Shown here piece after piece: positions 53,069-59,751 of a stretch of DNA of 59,751 nucleotides. Position 1 is the first letter of the stretch. Each line of letters opens with the position of its first letter. The notes beneath the pieces are model-generated. The model searched no databases, was not told where the DNA came from, and saw only the letters and a program-made list of their open reading frames with translations. Position numbers and translations under genes: made by a program. This stretch comes from Desulfovibrio sp. JC022 (GTDB lineage: Bacteria; Desulfobacterota; Desulfovibrionia; Desulfovibrionales; Desulfovibrionaceae), in the NCBI RefSeq assembly GCF_010470665.1, contig NZ_VOPZ01000015.1, forward strand, positions 1 to 59,751. The letters run 5' to 3'.

Positions 53069-54532
53069 CTACCTGACAGAGTTCAAGGGTAAAACTTTTC
53101 CTTGTTCGATGCACAGGCCTGTTCTCTTGCGAAGCTTTTTATAGTAATTCAATTCGTCTTGAATTTCATATTCGTCATATCCATCACTTATTAATTCACA
53201 CAATTTTTTTTCCTTAACTTTAACCCCAAACCAATCTTGCAAACATAATTTTTTACATGCATCTAAAAATGAAAACTTATCTTTCTCCGGTACAAAATTT
53301 ATTTCGTCCCATAGAAACAATCCGATCATACGAGCTCTATTCTCAGACCGATATTTCGCATGCTCACCATTCTGCCTAACAACTCGCCCCCTCTTTGCTC
53401 CTTCAAATGCTTCTTCTGCAAAGGTCTTGACGGGCTTAAAGCACTGATTTCCCCTTAATATTCCTGAATAGAACTCCCTTTCAGGGAATACCTCATTAGA
53501 AATCAAAATATTGTTAATTAAATTTGAATCCGCTAAAGAAAACAATTCGTATGGATATAAACCGTATTTCTCCACAAGCTCAAAACAAAACACTGAATCT
53601 ATAGTATAATTTTTCCAGCCTAGATTAACATTTTCTGCTATAGCCATAAAATAAGGAGCTGAACCATCATCATGAAGCCCCCTTGCTAAACCAACATACT
53701 CAACTTGATGTGAACAAAAAACTTTAAATTTACAACACGCCCCTCCGCACCCCATATCCTTGAAGACAAAAGGCCAATCTCCATAATTATCCCTTTTACT
53801 CTTTCTCCATAAACATTTACCACATGGGGTTAAAATTGAATTATCCAATAACTTAAAGGTCTTATTCATTTCCTCAAATAATCGCTGAACTTTCTTGGCA
53901 TATTCATTGTCCGCTGAAATATCTTGAATAAATCTCCTCTTAGTATATTCATATCCCCAAAAATTAATTTCAGCTTCTTTCTTTAAAAAAATATTTATCT
54001 TGGATTGTACATCAAAAACGCTTTCTATAGCCTTACGAAGCGACACTATCAATTTATTAACTTCTCGCTTTGCAGCTTTCCCCTTAACAAAACTCTGACC
54101 ATTTAAATTTTTAATATCTCCACCAAGTAATAAATCTAAAAATATCATACACTCTGGAGATTCATGAAACTTGGCATCTTCCTCATTAATTAAGACTTCT
54201 AGCCCATCATCCACATGCCACCTACGCACTTGATTCTGTGTCAAAGCTAAATATGCGAAAGAAAGACAGAACTGTTCATCATCACTAAATTCAGTACGAA
54301 CTTCGCCGAAAAATTCAATTCCACCTGACTTATAATATTTGCGTATTATTCCTATAAACTTTCTGACCTTACGAATATCTTCAGATGAAAAAAACTGTAC
54401 GGCTTCCAGCTTCCGCATGACGGCATCCGTACCAATAGCCTTTCCGTCCTTTAGAAAGCTCCCCCCCATCAAGTGGTACAACGCATCTCGCCTGCCTCTC
54501 GTATAAGTTTTTTTTGACGGCCCAAATCTCAC
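53069..54532 (-). CDS. Unknown Cys-rich protein in tRNA-Arg element
   Basis: A GTG start at 54532 has AAGGG at a fair distance. The 487-residue protein is soluble and rich in Lys, Phe and Glu, with AT-rich coding DNA. A central Cys group (LTPCGKCLWRKSKRDNYGDW, MGCGGACCKFKVFCSHQVEY, about residues 240-280) looks like a zinc or iron-sulfur site. The first half is mostly helical. The C-terminal third includes HAKYRSENRARMIGLFLWDE and DACKKLCLQDWF. No family is recognised. It is divergent from the AlpA-like gene and lies directly after the tRNA, where element cargo such as defence genes is often found; that role is inference only. Confidence 0.65.
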   Translation of the reverse strand: MRFGPSKKTYTRGRRDALYHLMGGSFLKDGKAIGTDAVMRKLEAVQFFSSEDIRKVRKFIGIIRKYYKSGGIEFFGEVRTEFSDDEQFCLSFAYLALTQNQVRRWHVDDGLEVLINEEDAKFHESPECMIFLDLLLGGDIKNLNGQSFVKGKAAKREVNKLIVSLRKAIESVFDVQSKINIFLKKEAEINFWGYEYTKRRFIQDISADNEYAKKVQRLFEEMNKTFKLLDNSILTPCGKCLWRKSKRDNYGDWPFVFKDMGCGGACCKFKVFCSHQVEYVGLARGLHDDGSAPYFMAIAENVNLGWKNYTIDSVFCFELVEKYGLYPYELFSLADSNLINNILISNEVFPEREFYSGILRGNQCFKPVKTFAEEAFEGAKRGRVVRQNGEHAKYRSENRARMIGLFLWDEINFVPEKDKFSFLDACKKLCLQDWFGVKVKEKKLCELISDGYDEYEIQDELNYYKKLRKRTGLCIEQGKVLPLNSVR

Positions 54533-54673
54533 TATTTACCCTTATATCAAATGGTTAAGTATAAAATAATTATTTTTGAATTTAATCAATTTATACATGA
54601 ATTTTGAATTCGCCTAGAAAAGTCCCATGCGCAAATAAAAACCATGAAGGTCGACCTTCCCCATGAGGAAAGC

Positions 54674-54868
54674 ATGGAAACAGAACATTACATTACTGAA
54701 CAGCAGGTTGCAAAGATAACGGCTCTATCGCTCTCGAAGCTCAGAAGCGACCGCCATCTCTGCAAAGGGCTTCCTTACCACAAGGTCGGACGCACCGTCC
54801 GCTACAAGGTAAGCGACATCGAAAAATTCATGGCAGACTGTCGTGTTGAGCCTATCGCACACAGCTAG
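54674..54868 (+). CDS. AlpA/excisionase-like helix-turn-helix protein
   Basis: The ATG at 54674 (METEHYITEQQVAKITALSL) has GAGGA five bases upstream and is preferred over 54644. The 64-residue protein is a MerR-type helix-turn-helix: ITEQQVAKITALSLSKLRSD, then GLPYHKVGRTVRYKVSDIEK. Such AlpA-like proteins switch on integrase genes or act in excision of integrated elements. No integrase gene is seen in the window, so its target here is unclear. It is divergent from the Cys-rich gene and lies 96 bases before the primase/helicase-like gene. Confidence 0.8.
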   Translation: METEHYITEQQVAKITALSLSKLRSDRHLCKGLPYHKVGRTVRYKVSDIEKFMADCRVEPIAHS

Positions 54869-54964
54869 CAGGTAAGAACAGCACCCTGCCTTTCACACAG
54901 ACCGGTTCAGGGAATGGTAGAAATTTTACCATTCCTTTGCCGCAACCCTAAAATAGGATGACAT

Positions 54965-57226
54965 ATGCCCAAAAGAGAATTCACGGGAAAATATATTAAT
55001 TTTGTTGGCCAACACAACATAACCGACATCTGCACACCGTCCCCAAAAGACAAGTTAGCCGTGCTTGAATTATACTGCGAGCTTACCTGTATGCGGAATA
55101 CCCCGCTAGAAAAGCTAGGGATACATGCACGGAAAGCGGAATTTTCCTGCTTCGATCTCAATGCCCATTCTATGCAGGCACCTGAGTTCAAATTCACAAC
55201 CACTAATCTTGGTCCGTATTCAATGATATACTGGAATTTTGGGTGTGACGAAGATCATTCCCGCAACCATGGTTGGGTAAATATGTATGCCCGATCTCAC
55301 AACATATCTATTAAAAAGACAATCCGGGAAATAGCTGACACTTTCCAGATCGACATCCACAATCCGCACCTTGCACAGATGGAAAAATCTTGGAAAATGA
55401 AACAATGCACGCATTCAAAGTCCACATCCTGTAAAGAGCATTTCAAGCTCCCCCTTGTAAAGCTGGGGTGGAAACTTCTCAAAACCTTCGATTTCAAAGG
55501 GCCTCAAGGCTTCCCTCTGTTTAAGGTTGCAGAACTCAAAACCCCGAACAGAAAAAACGTATTGCTCCCGTTAACCTACTGGAAATCAGATAAACAGCGT
55601 TATTCTCCCAAACAGAGCTCTCGCCATCTTAAACCTTGGCCTGAGCTTAACTTCGGGTGCTATGCAAAGCCATACCCCTTATCAGGGCAGGATCTTATGG
55701 AAAAATTCCCTGATGCAAAAATAATTATCACCGAGGACTTAGCACTGGCTTTTGCCCTGAATGACAAGTTCCTTACCGCCGAAGACCCCGAATATATCGC
55801 AACAACGTGGTTTGGCGGCAAGGAAGCTTTGAACGAAGTCGACTATTCCCCACTGGAAGATCGTGAGGTCATATACCAGCCCAGAGCTGACCACGTCAGT
55901 TACTTGAACGCGGAAAAGATCAAAAAGAAGTGCCAGAACGAAGAATGCGCCTCTTTCGAAATATCCAAGGCGGTATTGTTTATGGAGGATTTTCTGAACC
56001 AGATCACTAAAGACCAGCTTGCGGTAGTTAGCGACCCGTTTGAAAGTTTTCTAATCGACTACGGCCAGAACATTTTAAAGACGCCTTCCGCAAATCTTGC
56101 TGTGGCTCTTGATCATGGCTGGCAGATAAGGGAGTACCAAAAGTGGCTGTGCGAGGTCGGGTTGAAAACCGAAAAGAAAACAGATGAAGTAGGTGCTGAA
56201 CAGCTCTTTAAATCTAGCCAATGCCCTGTAAAACCCAGCACCGCAAGCAATAGCGGCCATAAGACTCTGGACGCTTTAATAAGCCCGGAAAATATCACTC
56301 TTGCTGTTGGGGAGACAGACAGCGGCAAAAGCTTATACGCTTTGAGTTTAGCTGTAGCAATCAACAATGGAATCAGCATGTTTGATTTTAATGTCAACAA
56401 ACAACGAGCTATCTATTACATGGATGCGGAAAACTCCGCTCAGAGGTTAGAAGAGCGTATGCTTCAAATCTTAAATGCTTATAACGTCAAAACCCCCAAC
56501 GACGAATTCCATACTTTCTCTGGCGTAGACGACCAGAACAACCATGAACATGGTGACATGGATCTTCTAAATAAAGAATGGCAAAGCACACTGCTATCAA
56601 TCTTGCCGCATGGGTGTGTTTTGATTGTTGACAACCTGCTGACTCTGGCGAAAAGAGCTTCTACCCACCAAAACAGTTTTGAAGAATTGGTACAATTTTT
56701 CCGTGAACTGGGCAGAAGAGATATAAGCACAATACTCATTCACCATAATGGAAAATCAGGAAAAGAACTCGGAACCTCTGCTGCAAAATCTCTGTGCCAT
56801 AATGTCATTACCATGCATAAACGCAACCAAAAATCCCTAAGTCCGGGAACAAACATGGAAGTGACCTTTGCCAAATGCAAAAGCTACCCTGAACTGACTG
56901 ACCAGTCTTTTTACGCACACTTGCCTTATGACACAAATAATCCACTAAATGGTAAGCCGTGGGTTTACAACTCTGCCGAAAACGGCCCCCAAGCTGAGGC
57001 CAAAAACGATGCATCCAAAATGCCTCCGGGATTGTCCGAATTGGAGCAATCTATTATTATGGTTTTGAAGCAAAGCGATGTACCTCTCAAAAGAGCAGCC
57101 ATTGCAAAAGAAATTGATTGTAAAAGTGATAAGCTCAAGAATCCCCTGAAAAGGCTGGCTGAAAGCAAGCTCATTGAGGAGCACGGCGAGACTCCACAGG
57201 GTAGGAAATACTCGGCTAACGGCTAG
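54965..57226 (+). CDS. Primase/RepA-type helicase-like protein of mobile element
   Basis: This 753-residue protein has an N-terminal part of unknown fold, a middle segment with a Toprim-like strand and acidic residue (DAKIIITEDLALAFALND, around residues 255-270), then an AAA/RecA-type ATPase with Walker A LAVGETDSGKSLYALSLAVA and Walker B HGCVLIVDNLLTLAKR, ILIHHNGKSGKELG, and a C-terminal winged helix (VPLKRAAIAKEIDCKSDKLK). This order is like RepA-linked primase-helicases that start replication of plasmids and phage satellites. AGGA lies before the ATG. CCAAG repeats follow the gene within 25 bases, a possible origin. It is probably the replication protein of the element in tRNA-Arg. Confidence 0.78.
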   Translation: MPKREFTGKYINFVGQHNITDICTPSPKDKLAVLELYCELTCMRNTPLEKLGIHARKAEFSCFDLNAHSMQAPEFKFTTTNLGPYSMIYWNFGCDEDHSRNHGWVNMYARSHNISIKKTIREIADTFQIDIHNPHLAQMEKSWKMKQCTHSKSTSCKEHFKLPLVKLGWKLLKTFDFKGPQGFPLFKVAELKTPNRKNVLLPLTYWKSDKQRYSPKQSSRHLKPWPELNFGCYAKPYPLSGQDLMEKFPDAKIIITEDLALAFALNDKFLTAEDPEYIATTWFGGKEALNEVDYSPLEDREVIYQPRADHVSYLNAEKIKKKCQNEECASFEISKAVLFMEDFLNQITKDQLAVVSDPFESFLIDYGQNILKTPSANLAVALDHGWQIREYQKWLCEVGLKTEKKTDEVGAEQLFKSSQCPVKPSTASNSGHKTLDALISPENITLAVGETDSGKSLYALSLAVAINNGISMFDFNVNKQRAIYYMDAENSAQRLEERMLQILNAYNVKTPNDEFHTFSGVDDQNNHEHGDMDLLNKEWQSTLLSILPHGCVLIVDNLLTLAKRASTHQNSFEELVQFFRELGRRDISTILIHHNGKSGKELGTSAAKSLCHNVITMHKRNQKSLSPGTNMEVTFAKCKSYPELTDQSFYAHLPYDTNNPLNGKPWVYNSAENGPQAEAKNDASKMPPGLSELEQSIIMVLKQSDVPLKRAAIAKEIDCKSDKLKNPLKRLAESKLIEEHGETPQGRKYSANG

Positions 57227-57249
57227 TTCTGCACGAGAGTCAAGGATGA

Positions 57250-57380
57250 CCCAAGATTTGTTTTTCTTGGATCATTCTTGGCTGAATGCAACCAAGATCT
57301 TGGGTAAAAGCCAAAATGCACACCGCAAAAATCAAATAATACTGGGACTTAAGCTTGTTGCGTTTTTCTTGGCTCCCAAG
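57250..57380. repeat. CCAAG/CTTGG repeat cluster, possible origin
   Basis: Seven CCAAG or CTTGG half-sites occur at 57251, 57266, 57277, 57292, 57299, 57368 and 57376, including ACCAAGATCTTGGGT (57291-57305) and CTTGGCTCCCAAG (57368-57380). They lie just after the primase/helicase-like gene in a region without a credible gene. Confidence 0.55.
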
Positions 57381-57442
57381 TTGAGAGGGTGTGCGAATGC
57401 CGCAGCTCTGATTGGCCCATGAGTATAACAAATTCAAACTGT

Positions 57443-57482
57443 AAAGCGGATGCTGGGATGACTCAGTGTCCGCTTTTTTAAT
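57443..57482 (+). terminator. Terminator before hipB
   Basis: AAAGCGGA and TCCGCTTT form a stem around an 18-base loop, followed by TTTTAATTTTTT. Confidence 0.65.
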
Positions 57483-57521
57483 TTTTTAAACAGCGAACAA
57501 ATATTTAACTACCACAAGTGT

Positions 57522-57552
57522 GTTTACTAAGTGTTGCTTTCATGGTTTACTA
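57522..57552 (+). promoter_or_regulatory. Candidate HipB operator repeats
   Basis: GTTTACTA occurs at 57522-57529 and 57545-57552, 23 bases apart, about two turns of the helix, just before the preferred start of hipB. HipB proteins commonly bind repeated sites over their own promoter. Confidence 0.45.
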
Positions 57553-57558
57553 TGCGAT

Positions 57559-57873
57559 ATGTCGCTACTTAACATCAATATACCTTCTGAAGGCTCGCAA
57601 ACCATAATGCGCAATATCCGGGAGCAAAGGCTGAGCCGTAACTGGACTCAAAAAGCGTTATCGGAGAAGTCTGGTGTATCGCTCTCCACTCTCAGGAAGT
57701 TTGAGCGAACCGGCAAGATCTCTTTGGAGTCCTTCGTCAAGATCTGCTTTTGCCTTGATCTCCTTGACAAGCTGATAAAGGTCACTGAACCAAGATCGCA
57801 AGAGTTTACCTCCATGGATCAGGTGCTTGAGAAGTCCGCAACCAAAAAACGACAGCGAGCTAGAGGAAAATGA
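57559..57873 (+). CDS. hipB: HipB-like antitoxin (XRE helix-turn-helix)
   Basis: The start is uncertain: ATG at 57559 is chosen (a GTG at 57520 would run through the likely operator, and an ATG at 57607 would begin directly at the DNA-binding domain). No good ribosome binding site is seen for any of them. The product (about 104 residues) has an XRE helix-turn-helix: NIREQRLSRNWTQKALSEKS, VSLSTLRKFERTGKISLESF, and a basic tail (SATKKRQRARGK) that may contact DNA or toxin. It should neutralise HipA and repress the pair. The ATG of hipA overlaps its stop codon by four bases (ATGA). Confidence 0.85.
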   Translation: MSLLNINIPSEGSQTIMRNIREQRLSRNWTQKALSEKSGVSLSTLRKFERTGKISLESFVKICFCLDLLDKLIKVTEPRSQEFTSMDQVLEKSATKKRQRARGK

Positions 57874-59129
57874 GTCCAGCAGAAAATAATCATAAACGGC
57901 TTGATGTGTATTGTAATTTCGGTGCAGAGCGGCATCATGTCGGGGTGCTTGCTCAACGGGAAAGTGATATTTACTTCGAGTACACGGACGATTTCATCGA
58001 AACCGGTCTTGAAATATCTCCCATTAAGTTGCCGACTAAAACGAAATTCGTGAAGTGCAGTTCGCCTTTTGAATCCCTGCCCGGTGTATTCTATGACTCT
58101 CTTCCTGATGGATGGGGCCGATTGCTCATGGAAAGGTTGCTTCGGTCGAAGGGGATTCATCCCAGCCGGATAACTCCGTTGGACAGGCTGGCTTATGTGG
58201 GCCTCAACGGACTAGGTGCTCTTGAATATGAGCCTGCTGTTTCTCAGCCTGATTCACGGGAATTAAGTCTGGATGAAATTGCTGGTTATGCCCGTAACGT
58301 GTTGGATGAGGAACTGGCAGGAACTCCGAATGAAGTGCTTGAAGCTTTGTTGCACCTGAATGGTTCGTCAGCAGGGGCAAGGCCGAAGGTACTGGTCAGC
58401 AGGTGTTCGGATGGGAGCATGAAATGCTTCCCCATGACAAGCGGCGGGGCAAGGTCATGTCCAGATGAGACTTCGGAACCGTGGATGGTCAAGTTTCCGA
58501 ATACTCAGGATGGCAAGAGCAGTGGGGCTCTTGAGTTCGTATATTCCATCATGGCCCGTAATGCCGGTATTGAAATGCCGGAAACGGATCTTTTGCCTGC
58601 TAAGGATGGTCCGGGGTACTTCGGTATCAAGCGTTTTGATGTCTCCGGTACAGAAAGATTCCATATGCATACGGCCTGTGGCCTTCTTGAAGCTGACTAC
58701 CGAGTCCCAGCTCTGGATTATCAGGATCTGATAAAACTGACTTACATCCTGACCAGAAGCCAGCAGGAAGTTGAAAAGGCTTACCGTTTGGCTGTTTTCA
58801 ACGTGCTTGCCCACAACCGTGATGACCATGGCAAGAACTTTACTTTCCTGATGGATAAGACCGGAGAATGGACTTTTTCCCCTGCCTACGACCTGACTTA
58901 TTCCCATGGTCCCAGTGGTGAACAGTCCACAATGGTAATGGGTGAGGGACGAAATCCTAAGGAGGAGCATCTGATTGAACTGGCAATGGTTGCCAATATC
59001 AGTGATAAAAAGTTTAAGAGTATTATTGAACAGGTAAAGGGCAGCTTGTCAGAGTTTTCGAAGTTGGCAGATGAGTATGGGGTCTCTGCTGGGTTAAGGG
59101 ATGAGATCTTTTCGTATATTGTTTGTTGA
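57870..59129 (+). CDS. hipA: HipA-like Ser/Thr kinase toxin
   Basis: HipA toxins phosphorylate an aminoacyl-tRNA synthetase (GltX in E. coli), stop translation and induce dormancy. The 419-residue protein has the N-terminal domain (FESLPGVFYDSLPDGWGRLL), the phosphate-binding loop LNGSSAGARPKVLV, an ATP-binding Lys in PWMVKFPN, FGIKRFDV, the catalytic AHNRDDHGKNFTFLMD, and the metal-binding SPAYDLTYS. All parts of an active kinase are visible. It overlaps hipB by four bases. It lies at the far side of the tRNA-Arg element, where such a pair could serve to keep the element in the population. Confidence 0.93.
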   Translation: MSPAENNHKRLDVYCNFGAERHHVGVLAQRESDIYFEYTDDFIETGLEISPIKLPTKTKFVKCSSPFESLPGVFYDSLPDGWGRLLMERLLRSKGIHPSRITPLDRLAYVGLNGLGALEYEPAVSQPDSRELSLDEIAGYARNVLDEELAGTPNEVLEALLHLNGSSAGARPKVLVSRCSDGSMKCFPMTSGGARSCPDETSEPWMVKFPNTQDGKSSGALEFVYSIMARNAGIEMPETDLLPAKDGPGYFGIKRFDVSGTERFHMHTACGLLEADYRVPALDYQDLIKLTYILTRSQQEVEKAYRLAVFNVLAHNRDDHGKNFTFLMDKTGEWTFSPAYDLTYSHGPSGEQSTMVMGEGRNPKEEHLIELAMVANISDKKFKSIIEQVKGSLSEFSKLADEYGVSAGLRDEIFSYIVC

Positions 59130-59290
59130 TCTCTAAAATGAAACAATAGTTATTGTATAGCAGTCAAAAAGTTTATATAAAGTACTATAGTGTAAAACAT
59201 TCCATCCAATAGCAACCGTATTTTTTAATATACTGTAGGCAGTAGTGAATAATATTATTTATAGCTTACCTAGTTTTGTATTTAGTTAGC
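59130..59290. other. AT-rich stretch after hipA
   Basis: No gene. The sequence is A/T-rich with short runs, lying between the hipA stop and its terminator. No 3' copy of the tRNA-Arg end was found here. Confidence 0.4.
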
Positions 59291-59334
59291 ATAAATAAAG
59301 GGGTTTTGAGCAGCTTCAAAACCCCTTTATTTAT
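59291..59334. terminator. Terminator after hipA
   Basis: AAATAAAGGGGTTTTGA and TCAAAACCCCTTTATTT form a 17-pair stem around a six-base loop. A/T flanks would let it work in both directions. Confidence 0.85.
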
Positions 59335-59410
59335 TTTGTACATAGTTACTTTGTATTGTACGTTTATAGATCACATCTTAACTATATTTAATGAAGCTAC
59401 ATAATTAAGC

Positions 59411-59441
59411 AAAAAAAATCCTATCTCAATAGGAGATAGGT
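59411..59441 (-). terminator. Minus-strand terminator behind interrupted gene
   Basis: CCTATCTC and GAGATAGG form a stem, preceded on the plus strand by eight A, giving a T run for leftward transcripts. It would end the gene whose 3' tail lies at 59519-59604. Confidence 0.7.
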
Positions 59442-59518
59442 CTTAATCATAAGATACTTCTGAAATCAATTACGTCTTCAGAAAATCAAATTGTATTAAA
59501 GTGACTGTTAATAACTCA

Positions 59519-59604
59519 TTATTTATTCATTAATATGTCTTTCTTATGCATATCTCTAAGTAATTCAAATTCACACATCGACTCTCCGTTTTTTTCAGGC
59601 ATTG
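59519..59604 (-). pseudogene. 3' tail of a gene cut by the right-edge IS
   Basis: The minus frame enters from the IS at 59605 and continues about 28 codons (MPEKNGESMCEFELLRDMHK and on) to a stop at 59519. A clear terminator follows at 59411-59441, supporting the idea that this is a real gene's end. The native 5' part must lie beyond the IS, outside the window. The fragment is too short to assign. Alternatively, the ATG at 59598 could begin a 26-residue peptide, but no ribosome binding site precedes it. Confidence 0.5.
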
Positions 59605-59751
59605 TGTAGCCCTCCCGTATATTAGTCCCAGCGCAAAGTAGAGATTTCTGATAAAGACAGCCATGAAGGAGGTTGTTTCGATGCGGAAATCCAAATTCAG
59701 TGAAAGCCAAATTATTAAAATCCTGAAAGAGGCCGAAGGTGGTCGTAAAGT
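59605..59751 (+). mobile_element. Right-edge partial IS (IS3-like), 5' end
   Basis: An exact inverted copy of bases 2-148, starting TGTAGCCCTCCCG at 59605, with the transposase start at 59681 pointing out of the window to the right. The rest lies beyond the edge. Confidence 0.85.
59681..59751 (+). CDS. IS3-family transposase OrfA, 5' fragment (right edge)
   Basis: The first 23 full codons are present after an AAGGAGG ribosome binding site (59666-59672). The translation opens MRKSKFSESQIIKILKEAEG, the same as at the left edge of the window. The frame is open to the end of the sequence. It is part of the IS described at 59605. Confidence 0.75.
   Translation, partial: MRKSKFSESQIIKILKEAEGGRK

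Noticed and set aside
57174-57422. 82-residue frame between the primase gene and hipB
   Set aside because: It overlaps the end of the primase gene, lacks a ribosome binding site, and covers the CCAAG repeats and non-coding DNA.

Overview
The window looks like about 60 kb of chromosome from a marine sulfate reducer of the Desulfovibrionaceae (Desulfovibrio or Maridesulfovibrio type). This is inferred from several features together: two tandem porins of the kind known as homotrimeric porins in Desulfovibrio, a RicT/PSP1 protein next to metG, the neighbouring selA and selB genes, a SulP transporter, and a moderately AT-leaning genome with Gram-negative outer-membrane proteins. No species name can be read from the sequence itself.

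Layout. 1-1000: the start of an insertion sequence (IS) cutting off a membrane-anchored TPR gene. 1147-20694: mostly core genes: an NhaC-type antiporter, purT, ubiX, a metallo-hydrolase, uvrC, two porins, hisD-purC-fabI, the ribosomal cluster rpsF-rpsR-rplI with dnaB, a phenylacetate-CoA ligase, thrC and tlyA. 21158-27521: an accessory stretch with a FadL-type porin followed by an IS1182-family element in its terminator, an IS3 element cut by an IS66 element that carries a nonsense codon, a truncated lipoprotein-like hydrolase, and the 3' half of a tRNA-Thr gene. 27665-33316: a rhodanese/MauE pair, SRP RNA, a cupin, ribB under an FMN riboswitch, a SLOG-like protein, a 57-residue small protein with a structured leader, and a TonB-like/hydrolase chimera. 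33518-35653: tRNA-Pro followed by an AT-rich pair of unknown genes. 35673-52781: core genes again: metG, ricT, a response regulator, comEC, murA, two tRNA-His genes, SulP, selB, an M18 aminopeptidase, selA and folC. 52846-59604: tRNA-Arg followed by an element-like region with a Cys-rich unknown protein, an AlpA-like regulator, a primase/helicase-like protein with CCAAG repeats behind it, and a hipBA toxin-antitoxin pair. 59605-59751: a second copy of the IS seen at position 2, in opposite orientation.

How the parts relate. Many core genes serve nucleotide, amino-acid, cofactor and translation functions and lie in short operons closed by clear rho-independent hairpins. Accessory DNA is concentrated beside tRNA genes (a Thr fragment, Pro, Arg) and in the IS cluster. 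The parts most likely to hold something undescribed are the tRNA-Arg element, the tRNA-Pro cassette, the small protein with its leader at 31.6 kb, and the way the IS1182-type element sits in the loop of a terminator and leaves a hairpin on each side.
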